This document shows positions 1 through 7,759 of a stretch of 63,784 nt of DNA, in pieces. Position numbers and translations under genes: made by a program. Each line of letters begins with the position of its first letter. Position 1 is the stretch's first letter. The notes under the pieces were generated by a model. It saw only the letters and a program-made list of their open reading frames with translations, did no database searches and had not been told where the DNA came from. The stretch spans positions 1-63,784 of the forward strand of contig CAJQTK010000017.1 of the NCBI GenBank assembly GCA_905620495.1, in the 5' to 3' direction. Origin of the DNA: an uncultured Candidatus Pelagibacter sp. (GTDB taxonomy: Bacteria > Pseudomonadota > Alphaproteobacteria > Pelagibacterales > Pelagibacteraceae).

Positions 1-2
1 TA

Positions 3-113
3 AAACCTAAAGTTAAGAAAAAATCTAAAAAGATAAAAAAGATTAAAATAAATAAAGTCGAAGCACAAGACAAGAAGCAGAAATACGAGAAATACAAAAA
101 GAACAAAGACTAG
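3..113 (+). pseudogene. 3' end of a truncated Lys-rich ORF
   Basis: An open frame runs from the window edge to a TAG at 111-113. About 36 residues are visible, with Lys in roughly half the positions (for example KPKVKKKSKKIKKIK). The 5' part lies outside the window, so this may simply be the basic tail of an intact gene. The DNA after it is purine-rich and repeats the word CAAAGACTAGAA at about 104 and 119. No family can be assigned. Confidence 0.35.
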
Positions 114-160
114 AAAAACAAAGACTAGAAGAAGAAGAAAAAATAAAAAAAAGGGAAAAA

Positions 161-823
161 ATGACATTAAAAATAAATAGCTTAGCACCAGACTTTACGG
201 CTGAAACATCTGAAGGAAAACTATCATTACATGCGTGGTTAGGGGATAGTTGGGGAATTTTATTTTCACATCCAAAAGATTTTACACCAGTTTGTACTAC
301 AGAATTAGGCGCATTAGCTAAAATGAAACCAGAGTTTGAAAAAAGAAATGTTAAAGTAATGGGCTTAAGTGTTGATCCGGTATCAGACCATGTTAAATGG
401 CTAGAAGACATTAAAGATGTTTGCGGTTTAAAACCTAATTACCCAATTGTTGCAGATGAAAAATTAGAAGTTGCAAAACTTTATAATATGCTTGAAGGAG
501 ATGCGGGAGCCACATCAATGGGGCGTACAGCTGTAGACAATCAAACAGTTAGAACGGTTTATGTTATTAGACCTGATAAAAGAATTGGTCTTTTCTTAAC
601 TTATCCAATGACAACAGGGCGTAACTTTCAAGAAATTTTGAGAGCTATTGATTCTATGCAACTAACAGCGAAACATAAAGTTGCAACCCCTGCGGACTGG
701 AAAAAAGGTGAAGATGTAATTATTGTCCCTAGCGTTACAAATGAAGAAGCAAAAAAAATATATCCAGACGGATGGAAAATAATAAAACCTTATCTACGTA
801 AGGTTCCTGATCCAAGTAAATAA
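161..823 (+). CDS. 1-Cys peroxiredoxin (Prx6 family)
   Basis: Thiol peroxidase that reduces H2O2 and organic or lipid hydroperoxides in the cytoplasm. The peroxidatic motif PVCTTELG places the active Cys at residue 45, preceded by the conserved FSHPKDFTP. The long C-terminal extension with GEDVIIVPSVTNEEA and the length of 220 aa are typical of the Prx6 (1-Cys) group. A second Cys near residue 88 sits in VCGLKPNYP and is not the usual resolving position. The start is supported by an AAGGGA ribosome site about 5 nt upstream. It stands alone among accessory genes and repeats. Family call is firm; physiological substrate is unknown. Confidence 0.93.
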   Translation: MTLKINSLAPDFTAETSEGKLSLHAWLGDSWGILFSHPKDFTPVCTTELGALAKMKPEFEKRNVKVMGLSVDPVSDHVKWLEDIKDVCGLKPNYPIVADEKLEVAKLYNMLEGDAGATSMGRTAVDNQTVRTVYVIRPDKRIGLFLTYPMTTGRNFQEILRAIDSMQLTAKHKVATPADWKKGEDVIIVPSVTNEEAKKIYPDGWKIIKPYLRKVPDPSK

Positions 824-930
824 ATTTGAACTAAGAAACAGACAGAAACAAAATCTTTATGTTCATGTTTTATGGTATTTTGGTATATATAATAAATATT
901 ATTTTTTGGATCATTAAATAAGTAGCCATC

Positions 931-955
931 TTCCATCAGCCGTGTGCCATAAACT
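931..955. repeat. Dispersed intergenic repeat, copy 1
   Basis: Core CAGCCRTGTGCCATRAACT, also seen near 10357, 13903 and 17836. All four copies lie in gaps beside accessory genes. Function unknown. Confidence 0.7.
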
Positions 956-1240
956 TTGCTACCACTCACCAAACCAGGTTCCCACAAAGTTGTTTGATCC
1001 TATTTACCTTGCTTAATTAACGATGATATAAACATAGTGTCCCACAATCGAGCGGGCATCCAGCGCTTTAAAAATATTAGTGATTTAGCTACTATACCAG
1101 GACGGTAACGAGTTTTAGGTCGTGGACTCATACTGACTTTATATATAAACGCAGCAAGTTTTGTAGGCGACCATGTGCCCCAGGCATTAGGTTCAAGTGC
1201 TGCATGTGAAACTTTACTAATGCCTCGCATTAACTCTTTA
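931..1240. repeat. 310-bp repeat, left flank copy 1
   Basis: Reading both copies side by side, 931-1240 matches 13898-14207 at all but one position (G at 942, A in the other copy). It covers the last 80 or so codons of the SDR gene at 1000-1851 plus its 3' flank. In the second locus the same block lies behind a different SDR gene. See the finding on gene replacement. Confidence 0.95.
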
Positions 1241-1851
1241 TAATGACCTTCGCTTGTACCAAGTACGTCACTGTTACTAGCAAATTTCGATGAAATAGCG
1301 CCAGGCTCAATAAGAATCACATCTATGCCAAAACTTTTAAATTCCATGCGCATTGCATCATTCATTGAATCTAATGCGTACTTTGTTGCTTGATAGACAC
1401 CGCCACCTGGCGTGGTAAATTCGCCGCCACTTGATCCAATGTTTATGATTTTACCTATACCATGTTTTCGCATGGCGGGAATCACTTTTTGAGTGACTGA
1501 TAATAACCCAAACACATTAGTCTCATATTGCTTACGGACGTTGTCTATTTCAATGGTTTCGATAGGTGTCATTATACCAATGGCAGCATTATTAATTAAA
1601 ATACCGACATGCCCATGCTCTTTTTCAATTTGCAGAACAGCTTGGTCAATTGATTCTGGTAGAGTGACATCCAGTTCAAGAATATGGCAGCCCGAATTCT
1701 CTAAATCCCGAATCGAATCTAAGCGACGAGCACTGGCATATGTTGGATGGCCAGCCTTTACAAAGCTCAATGCCAATGCATGACCAAGACCCGAGGAACA
1801 CCCTGTTATCAAAACAGGTTCACGTGTGTTTGTTTGTTGTTGATAAAACAT
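1000..1851 (-). CDS. Short-chain dehydrogenase/reductase (SDR), locus 1
   Basis: NAD(P)(H)-dependent oxidoreductase of the classical SDR type, 283 aa. Residues 16-23 (TGCSSGLG) form the dinucleotide-binding Gly motif, NNAA is at 87-90, catalytic Ser is about 140 and the active-site pair is Tyr153/Lys157 (YQATK). ARR at 41-43 after strand 2 suggests NADP preference (inference). The last 76 residues are repeated exactly as a fragment at 13967-14197, and the DNA around the gene is duplicated at the second SDR locus. Its codons look more GC-rich than those of neighbours, which fits recent acquisition. Substrate cannot be predicted. Confidence 0.9.
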   Translation of the reverse strand: MFYQQQTNTREPVLITGCSSGLGHALALSFVKAGHPTYASARRLDSIRDLENSGCHILELDVTLPESIDQAVLQIEKEHGHVGILINNAAIGIMTPIETIEIDNVRKQYETNVFGLLSVTQKVIPAMRKHGIGKIINIGSSGGEFTTPGGGVYQATKYALDSMNDAMRMEFKSFGIDVILIEPGAISSKFASNSDVLGTSEGHYKELMRGISKVSHAALEPNAWGTWSPTKLAAFIYKVSMSPRPKTRYRPGIVAKSLIFLKRWMPARLWDTMFISSLIKQGK

Positions 1852-1858
1852 AATAGGT

Positions 1859-1967
1859 TCTTATTAAAATAAAGCCTTTATTATAATAAAGCAATGTGTT
1901 TTTAACTATATCCAAAATGCTGAATATCTAATCATTTTTGTAGAAGATCAGGGTGGATTAAGAGTTT
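1859..1967. repeat. 109-bp repeat, right flank copy 1 (SDR promoter side)
   Basis: Matches 15037-15145 with one visible mismatch (G at 1875 versus A). It begins about 8 nt upstream of the SDR start codon, so it carries the presumed promoter, and ends inside a short in-frame piece (VEDQGGLRV) of an HD-domain gene that is longer in the other copy. Confidence 0.93.
1876..1891 (-). promoter_or_regulatory. 16-bp palindrome with TATAAT in the SDR promoter
   Basis: CTTTATTATAATAAAG is a perfect palindrome. On the minus strand it contains TATAAT at 1880-1885, about 29 nt before the SDR start, a plausible -10 box. Being both palindrome and -10 box, it could also be a repressor site. The same sequence lies at 15054-15069 in front of the second SDR. 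Confidence 0.5.
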
Positions 1968-2132
1968 AAAAAAGAAACCGATAATAAACATGAAGTTAAG
2001 GTGTCATTAACTTTTGAAACCTCACAATCCACACTTCACCTTAATAGGATAAGAAAACCTTTCTTAACACTAGCAACTAAAGATGGAAAAGAAGTTAAAA
2101 AGGTTAAAAATAAAGCAGTTAAGATAAAATAA
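1962..2132 (+). pseudogene. 5'-truncated ORF remnant
   Basis: An open frame with no start codon begins where the 109-bp repeat ends and runs to TAA at 2130-2132. It reads like the end of a real protein (VKVSLTFETSQSTLHLNRI, then a Lys-rich tail). The repeat boundary appears to have cut its 5' part away. Family not recognised. Confidence 0.4.
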
Positions 2133-2213
2133 TTGAGATTATTTTATTACTTTGAAATATAAGAAAATATGCTTTCAGTTTCAGATTTTTTTTGTGGATG
2201 TGGTGGACGCTCT

Positions 2214-2250
2214 ATCCGATATCCGATATCCGATATCATGAAGCATGAAG
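2214..2250. repeat. ATCCGATATC short tandem repeat
   Basis: Three successive CCGATATC units followed by ATGAAGCATGAAG. A single-unit relative, TATCCGATATC with GCATGAAG, occurs at 21206-21229. It lies just downstream of the stop of the CoA-transferase gene. Confidence 0.6.
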
Positions 2251-2266
2251 AAACTGAACCGAACAG

Positions 2267-3412
2267 TTAATTATTAAATTCCTTTAAGATTTTTTCTCTA
2301 TGTTCGTCTAAGTCAGGAATGTCACCACGAGTTTTTTCATCTTTATAATTAGACATTTTGATTGGATTGCCTGCTAATTTAAAATCACCAATAACTTTAT
2401 GGTGTGCTTTGACAATCATATTCCTAGCTTCAATCTGAGGGTTTTCAACAGCTTCTTTTATATTAAAGATAGGACCACAAGGAATTTTCTCTTTTTCCAT
2501 TTCACTCACCCATTCATACGTATTTTTAACCAATAGTTTATCTTCAAGAATTTTTTTAAGATCATCCATATTTTCTGATCGTAACGAGTTAGTATTAAAT
2601 TTTGGATCTTTAGAAATTTCAGGAATATTTAAAATATTGCATAATTTTTCAAATAGTTTTTCATTACCAGCAGCTACAATGATGTGACTATCTTTAGTTT
2701 TAAAAGCTTCAAAAGGAGCAATGGATGGATGACGGGATCCCATTGGTTTTGGTATTTCATTTTTTGCAAGGTATCTTGCTATAGCGTTTTCTAATATTGC
2801 AATTTGACAGTCCAACATTGAGACATCAATAAACGTCCCTTTGCCAGTTTTTTCTCTATCATAAAGTGCAGCATTAATTCCAATGGTTGTGAATAATCCT
2901 GCTGTAATATCTCCAATAGACGTACCAACTCTTGTTGGTTCTGAATTTGGTTGACCCGTTACACTCATTAGCCCACCCATTCCTTGAACAACCATATCGT
3001 AAGCAGGTAATTCTTTTAATGGACCTGTTTGTCCAAAACCAGAAGCTGATGCATAAATTAATTTTGGATATTTTTTACAAATATCTTTCCAGCCATATCC
3101 CCATTTTTCTAATGTGCCTGGTTTAAAATTCTCAACTAAGATATCTGCTTTAGCTAAAATTTTATCAAATATTTTTTTGTCATCTTCATTTTTTAAATTA
3201 AGAGCAATACTTTCTTTACCTCTATTAAGTGACATAAAATAAGCTGAATAATCTTCAATAAAGGGACCAAATTTCCTAGAGTCGTCACCAACTTCAGGTG
3301 CCTCTACTTTTATTACACGTGCACCTAAATCTGACAGCATCATTGTGCAATAAGGACCAACTAACACTCTAGTTAAATCAAGAACTAATAGGTTTTTTAA
3401 AGGACCATCCAT
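2267..3412 (-). CDS. Class III (CaiB/BaiF) CoA-transferase
   Basis: Moves CoA between carboxylic acids, as formyl-, succinyl- or carnitine-CoA transferases do. Family signs: N-terminal VLDLTRVLVGPYCTMMLSDLGA, then VKVEAP, GKESIALNLK, and the nucleophile Asp168 in GTSIGDITAG. 381 aa is normal for the family. It is separated by 43 nt from the GntR gene, which is co-oriented and upstream. The malonyl-CoA decarboxylase further along suggests that a malonate-type or other short diacid is activated here; that is inference, since this family cannot be assigned a substrate from sequence. Confidence 0.88.
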   Translation of the reverse strand: MDGPLKNLLVLDLTRVLVGPYCTMMLSDLGARVIKVEAPEVGDDSRKFGPFIEDYSAYFMSLNRGKESIALNLKNEDDKKIFDKILAKADILVENFKPGTLEKWGYGWKDICKKYPKLIYASASGFGQTGPLKELPAYDMVVQGMGGLMSVTGQPNSEPTRVGTSIGDITAGLFTTIGINAALYDREKTGKGTFIDVSMLDCQIAILENAIARYLAKNEIPKPMGSRHPSIAPFEAFKTKDSHIIVAAGNEKLFEKLCNILNIPEISKDPKFNTNSLRSENMDDLKKILEDKLLVKNTYEWVSEMEKEKIPCGPIFNIKEAVENPQIEARNMIVKAHHKVIGDFKLAGNPIKMSNYKDEKTRGDIPDLDEHREKILKEFNN

Positions 3413-3455
3413 ATTTTTAAATTTATTATTTTAAACATTATATTATTTTCTATTA

Positions 3456-4184
3456 TCATTTCTTAATAAATAAAGGATTGTTAAGAGTTATAAAATCACT
3501 AGTCCTTATATAATGCTTAATAAGTAGAGATTTTGATTTGTTAATATCTCTTTTTAAAATAGCATCAAGAATACCTTTATGTTCTACTGTAAATTTTCTT
3601 TTTTTATAACTCTTCTTTTTTTTAATTAAATACCTATACCTCATATTTTGATCGTAAAGTAATTCACAAAATTTATTTATAAAACTCGATTCTGATCGAC
3701 ACACCAAAGTAAGGTGAAATTTTTTGTGTATCATTTCCCATGAATCTAAATTTTCTGGTTCATAGGTTGATAATCTCTCAGCCTTTTGTAGTCGATGATT
3801 AAGTACAATAAGTTCTTCTTCCCATTCATCTATATTTTTTTTATTCTTCATCGACTCTTCTAAAGCAATACTTTCAATCCATATTCTAGTTTTTAATATT
3901 TCATTAAATTTTTCTTGAGTTGCGTCTGAAACCTTAAATCCTTTTTGATCAATTTTAGTAACAAGATTATCTGCAATAAGTAAAGTTAGAGACTCTCGAA
4001 TAGGGTTTGTTCCTGTTTGGTATTTTTTTTTAAGGTCATCAATCTTTAATTTTGTCCCAGGTGTAAGGTCTCCACTAATTAAAGATTTTTTTAATTTATT
4101 ATAAATTTTATATGTTGTAGAGGGGTAAGTTGTATCAATATCTTGATTCACGAAATTTATATTTTTTTTAATAATTTTGTTCAT
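3456..4184 (-). CDS. GntR/FadR-type transcriptional regulator
   Basis: 242 aa. An N-terminal winged helix-turn-helix (about 20-90, with PGTKLKIDDLKKKY and NPIRESL) is followed by an all-helical FCD ligand domain with His positions expected of the metal site (HKKFHL, EHKGILDA, IKHYI). Such regulators normally bind a small carboxylic acid. It is transcribed away from the ABC operon at 4351 and toward the CoA-transferase, so it most likely controls both through the 4185-4350 gap. Confidence 0.88.
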   Translation of the reverse strand: MNKIIKKNINFVNQDIDTTYPSTTYKIYNKLKKSLISGDLTPGTKLKIDDLKKKYQTGTNPIRESLTLLIADNLVTKIDQKGFKVSDATQEKFNEILKTRIWIESIALEESMKNKKNIDEWEEELIVLNHRLQKAERLSTYEPENLDSWEMIHKKFHLTLVCRSESSFINKFCELLYDQNMRYRYLIKKKKSYKKRKFTVEHKGILDAILKRDINKSKSLLIKHYIRTSDFITLNNPLFIKK

Positions 4185-4227
4185 TAATCTAATTCTTCGA
4201 CATTTTAAAAAAATAATTACACTTTAT

Positions 4228-4312
4228 AGTTGATTTTAATTAATTCTTCTACAATTTAATACACTTATAATATCTTTTTTTATTTGATTTTTATATAAAA
4301 GTCGATTTTAAT
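4228..4312. promoter_or_regulatory. Divergent control region with repeated AGTYGATTTTAAT
   Basis: The 166-nt gap between the regulator and the ABC operon holds two direct copies, AGTTGATTTTAAT at 4228-4240 and AGTCGATTTTAAT at 4300-4312. They are candidate operators for the adjacent GntR protein, though FadR-type sites are usually inverted repeats. A strong AAAGGGAGAG ribosome site precedes the ATG at 4351. Confidence 0.3.
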
Positions 4313-4350
4313 ATATTTAATTAAATTAACAAAAAGGGAGAGATAAATTT

Positions 4351-5322
4351 ATGAATAAACTATTAAAAAAAATTGGTGTATTAGTTACATCACTTTTTCT
4401 AATACTTAGCATAACTACAACTGGCTCTTTTGCAAAAAAAATTCGTATAGCTTTAGCTGAAACACCTTCAGATGAGTTAGCTGCTTTTTTTGTTGCATTG
4501 GATAGAGCAAAAGCTAATGGATTGGAATATGAGTGGACTGCATTTGCTGATGAAGAATTAGCAATTCAGGCTATTTTGAGTGGACAAATGGATATTGGTT
4601 TTGGAACTCCATATTCTGCTATGCAAAAATCAAAGGCACCAGTGAGAATTATATTTCAATTATCTAAATTGAAATTTTTTCCAGTTACATCACTAAAATA
4701 TAGCAAATTAGAAGATCTTAATGGTCAACCAATTATGCTTCACTCTAGAGGTGGTGGAACAGAATCAATTGCAAATGTAATTGAGGGTAAACTAAATATT
4801 AAATTTGGTACAAGATCTTACGTTTCTGGATCAGCAAATAGAATTGCAGCATTAATAGCAGGCAAGACTGATGCAACTATTGTTGATTTATCAAATAAAA
4901 ATAAACTTGTAAGATTACAGGGTAATAAATTTAATGTACTACCCATGTTTGAAGTAGATGCGAGTGATGAAGCTTTGTTTGCAAACGTAAACTGGATTAA
5001 GAAAAATTCTAAAGATGTAGATATTTTTGTTAAAGCACTTGTGGGCGTTTATCAAGATATGCACAAAGATCCAACAATCATTAGAAGAGAAACAAATCCT
5101 GATGGTCCAATAGGGCAATTACCGAAAGAAGTTCTTGCTGAGCTAGATGGTTTCTATGCAGATGCCGTTGCTGGAGGATTATACAGTCCAGATGGTGGTG
5201 GTATGGTTGCTGCCAAAGCGGATATGGAATGGTACCATAAAGCTGGACAGTTAACTGGTAATTTAGCAGATCTAAAAATTGAAGATTTCTGGTATATGAA
5301 ACCTTTAATGGATGCTCAATAA
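4351..5322 (+). CDS. ABC transporter substrate-binding protein (NMT1/TauA/SsuA-like)
   Basis: Periplasmic ligand-binding protein of 323 aa with a Sec signal peptide (MNKLLKKIGVLVTSLFLILS, cleavage probably after SFA near residue 28). The mature part looks like the NMT1/SsuA fold: KIRIALAETPSDE at the start, an ILSGQMDIGFGTPYSAM segment and a later AALIAGKTDATIVD. Relatives bind taurine, sulfonates, pyrimidine precursors or carboxylates; the ligand here is unknown. First gene of an operon with two permeases, an ATPase and a FAH-family enzyme. An intercistronic hairpin follows it. Confidence 0.85.
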   Translation: MNKLLKKIGVLVTSLFLILSITTTGSFAKKIRIALAETPSDELAAFFVALDRAKANGLEYEWTAFADEELAIQAILSGQMDIGFGTPYSAMQKSKAPVRIIFQLSKLKFFPVTSLKYSKLEDLNGQPIMLHSRGGGTESIANVIEGKLNIKFGTRSYVSGSANRIAALIAGKTDATIVDLSNKNKLVRLQGNKFNVLPMFEVDASDEALFANVNWIKKNSKDVDIFVKALVGVYQDMHKDPTIIRRETNPDGPIGQLPKEVLAELDGFYADAVAGGLYSPDGGGMVAAKADMEWYHKAGQLTGNLADLKIEDFWYMKPLMDAQ

Positions 5323-5366
5323 TAAAATAATGTTCAAGTGAGTTCCTCTGTCTCCTTGATATTAAT

Positions 5367-5396
5367 TAGTTGCCGAAAAATTATTTTCGGCAACTA
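5367..5396 (+). promoter_or_regulatory. Intercistronic hairpin
   Basis: Perfect 13-nt arms TAGTTGCCGAAAA and TTTTCGGCAACTA around a 4-nt loop, in the 99-nt gap between the binding-protein gene and the permease gene. There is no U-run. It probably protects the upstream mRNA 3' end or partly attenuates transcription, making more binding protein than membrane parts. Confidence 0.75.
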
Positions 5397-5421
5397 AAAT
5401 CTAAAAAAATTAATTAAAATT

Positions 5422-6183
5422 ATGAAACACAGACCTTTATTTTTAAAAATAATATCAGCAGTTATTCTTTTTGGTGCTTGGGAAATTGGTGGAAGATCTG
5501 GTGTTAGTTTTGCATTTCCACCATTTAGTGAATCAATGGTTGCATTTTGGAGCTTGATAATAGAGGGGACAATGTTTAAAGCCTATGCAGAAACATTAAA
5601 ACCATTAGTTGTTGGTATCATCATATCAGGGCTTTTAGGTATTACCTTGGGCATATGGATTGGTCTAAGCGATAAATTTGATTGGTTTATATCTCCAATT
5701 TTTATTGTGATGCAAGCAGCGCCATTAGCAGCTTTAATTCCTTTATTAATTATGGCTTATGGTATTGGTCTAACATCAAAAGTTTTTGTGGTTTGTATAA
5801 TGGCTATGCCAGTTATTGTATTAAACACTAGTGCAGCGGTAAAAAATACTCCCACAAATATAAAAGAAATGGCTAAAGCTTTTCAAGGAAAAGATATTGA
5901 CGTTATATTCAAGATTATTTTACCAGCATCGTCTCCAATAATTTTTGCCGGTTTAAGATTAGGTGTTTCAGCTGGTTTTATTGGTGCAATACTAGCAGAA
6001 TTAAAAATTACCCCAACAGGTGTTGGTGATATAATTTCTTACAGCAGATCAATAGCAGACTACCCAAGCATGTATGCGGCTATTTTTTCAATTATTTTGT
6101 TGGCTGTATTATTCTTAAATATTTTAGAAAAGATGGAAAATTTTTTATTTAAAGGTAACAACCAAGGATACGTTTCAGAATAA
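5422..6183 (+). CDS. ABC transporter permease (SsuC/TauC-like), first copy
   Basis: 253 aa inner-membrane component with about six hydrophobic helices. The cytoplasmic coupling motif EMAKAFQGKDIDVIFKIILP matches the EAA loop of BPD_transp_1 permeases. The next gene is the ATPase, 20 nt away. A second, different permease (6975-7730) lies after the ATPase, so the complex may be a permease heterodimer; TauC/SsuC systems normally use a homodimer of one gene product. Confidence 0.9.
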   Translation: MKHRPLFLKIISAVILFGAWEIGGRSGVSFAFPPFSESMVAFWSLIIEGTMFKAYAETLKPLVVGIIISGLLGITLGIWIGLSDKFDWFISPIFIVMQAAPLAALIPLLIMAYGIGLTSKVFVVCIMAMPVIVLNTSAAVKNTPTNIKEMAKAFQGKDIDVIFKIILPASSPIIFAGLRLGVSAGFIGAILAELKITPTGVGDIISYSRSIADYPSMYAAIFSIILLAVLFLNILEKMENFLFKGNNQGYVSE

Positions 6184-6203
6184 TAATATAAAAGGAATAA
6201 ATT

Positions 6204-6965
6204 ATGAGTAAAGATAATGCGGTTACAGTTAAAAATGTTTACAAGAACTATGGAGAAACAGAGGCGTTGAGTGATATGTCTTTAGATTTTCCTAGAGGAG
6301 AATTAACGTCTCTATTAGGACCTTCAGGTTGTGGAAAAACGACTTTATTAAAAATTATTGCTGGATTATTACCTGCTACGAGTGGGGAGGTAATTGTTAA
6401 TGGGCAAATAGTAAAAGAGCCCGGTCCAGATAGAGCCTTTGTATTCCAAGATTTTGCATTATTGCCGTGGGCGTCAGTTATACGAAATGTTGCATTCGGC
6501 CTTGAGTTAAGAGGTGTAGTAAAATCTGAAAGAGAGTCAATTGCTCAAAAATATATAGGTGATGTCGGTTTAAAAGGTTTTGAAAACAGTTTTCCTCATG
6601 AGTTATCAGGAGGTATGAGACAAAGAGTAGGCTTAGCAAGAGCTTTAAGTGTGGATGCCCAAGTTTTATTAATGGACGAACCTTTTTCGGCTGTTGATGA
6701 ACAGACTAGAAGAAAATTTCAAGAAGATTTATTAAATTTAGTAAAAAATGAAAATAAAACTTTTATTTTTGTAACACACTCTATTGAGGAAGCTGTTTAT
6801 GTTTCAGATCAAATAGCACTGTTATTACCCCGTCCAAGTAGAGTCTCAGAAATAATTAGACCAACCAGTTTTAAAAACAAAGATGTAGACAGTATTAGAA
6901 GAGATTCGGAGTACTTAGATATTGTTGATCGTATTTGGAAATCATTAAGAACCTATGTTAAATAA
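6204..6965 (+). CDS. ABC transporter ATP-binding protein (SsuB/TauB-like)
   Basis: 253 aa cytoplasmic ATPase. Walker A GPSGCGKTT at 39-47, Q-loop in VFQDFALLPWA near 80-90, signature LSGGMRQR at 134-141, Walker B LLMDEP at 155-160 and the switch His in FVTHS. The sequence is the nitrate/sulfonate/taurine class. AAAGGAATAAATT gives a ribosome site. It sits between two permease genes, with 9 nt before the second. Confidence 0.95.
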   Translation: MSKDNAVTVKNVYKNYGETEALSDMSLDFPRGELTSLLGPSGCGKTTLLKIIAGLLPATSGEVIVNGQIVKEPGPDRAFVFQDFALLPWASVIRNVAFGLELRGVVKSERESIAQKYIGDVGLKGFENSFPHELSGGMRQRVGLARALSVDAQVLLMDEPFSAVDEQTRRKFQEDLLNLVKNENKTFIFVTHSIEEAVYVSDQIALLLPRPSRVSEIIRPTSFKNKDVDSIRRDSEYLDIVDRIWKSLRTYVK

Positions 6966-6974
6966 GAGAATATA

Positions 6975-7730
6975 ATGAAATTATTTGGATATCGTTTACC
7001 TGCAATGTCATCGCTTATACTATGGGGATTGCTATGGGAGGTATTTGGAAGATTAGAAGTTACATATTTTATACCTTCTTTATCTGCAATATTTGACACC
7101 TTCTTAGAAATTGCTCCTACGAAAGTTTTTATTAAAGCAGTGTCAGAAACTGCATATGCATTTTTAGCTGGCACATTTTATGCCGTTGTAATTGGAGTTC
7201 CAACTGGAATTCTAATGGGAAAAAATAGAATTATAGACGAACTATTATTACCATGGGTAAATATGTTTCTAAGCGCACCATTAACAGCACTAGTGCCAGT
7301 TTTAATGGTTCTGTTTGGATTTGGAATGAAATCTATAATTATTATTACTACTCTTTTTGCTATTTGGATTATTATACTTAATACCAGGGCAGGCGTAATG
7401 CAGATTAATAGATCTTTAGTTGATATGGCAAGATCTTTTGGTGCAAAACCAATAGATGCATTTTTTAAAATTTATTTTTGGGCAGCTTTACCTGAAATTT
7501 TAGGTGGTGTACGTATAGGATTTATACGAGCAGTAAAAGGAGTTATTATTGGACAACTATTAATTTCAATAGTTGGTTTTGGTGCATTGTTTGAATTGTA
7601 TTCTTCTAATTTTTTAATGAAACATTTTTGGGCAGTAATAATAGTTTTGTTTGCAATGGCATTTACAATTTCAGAAATTCTAGCTTTCTTTGAAAGAAAA
7701 GTTGCCTATTACGCATCAAAACGGGGATAA
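6975..7730 (+). CDS. ABC transporter permease (SsuC/TauC-like), second copy
   Basis: 251 aa inner-membrane permease with an EAA-type loop DMARSFGAKPIDAFFKIYFW. It is clearly related to, but well diverged from, the permease at 5422-6183. Two permeases around one ATPase in one transcript suggest a heterodimeric channel. Ligand unknown. Confidence 0.9.
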   Translation: MKLFGYRLPAMSSLILWGLLWEVFGRLEVTYFIPSLSAIFDTFLEIAPTKVFIKAVSETAYAFLAGTFYAVVIGVPTGILMGKNRIIDELLLPWVNMFLSAPLTALVPVLMVLFGFGMKSIIIITTLFAIWIIILNTRAGVMQINRSLVDMARSFGAKPIDAFFKIYFWAALPEILGGVRIGFIRAVKGVIIGQLLISIVGFGALFELYSSNFLMKHFWAVIIVLFAMAFTISEILAFFERKVAYYASKRG

Positions 7731-7759
7731 AAATTAATAATTAAACTAAAAGGAAAAAA

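Noticed and set aside
790..987. 65-aa minus-strand ORF after the peroxiredoxin gene
   Set aside because: It overlaps the peroxiredoxin end and a dispersed non-coding repeat and resembles no known family.
1493..1783. 96-aa plus-strand ORF inside the SDR gene
   Set aside because: Antisense shadow of a well-supported SDR coding sequence.
2214..2250. CCGATATC array as a CRISPR
   Set aside because: Units are 8 nt and adjacent, with no spacers and no cas genes.
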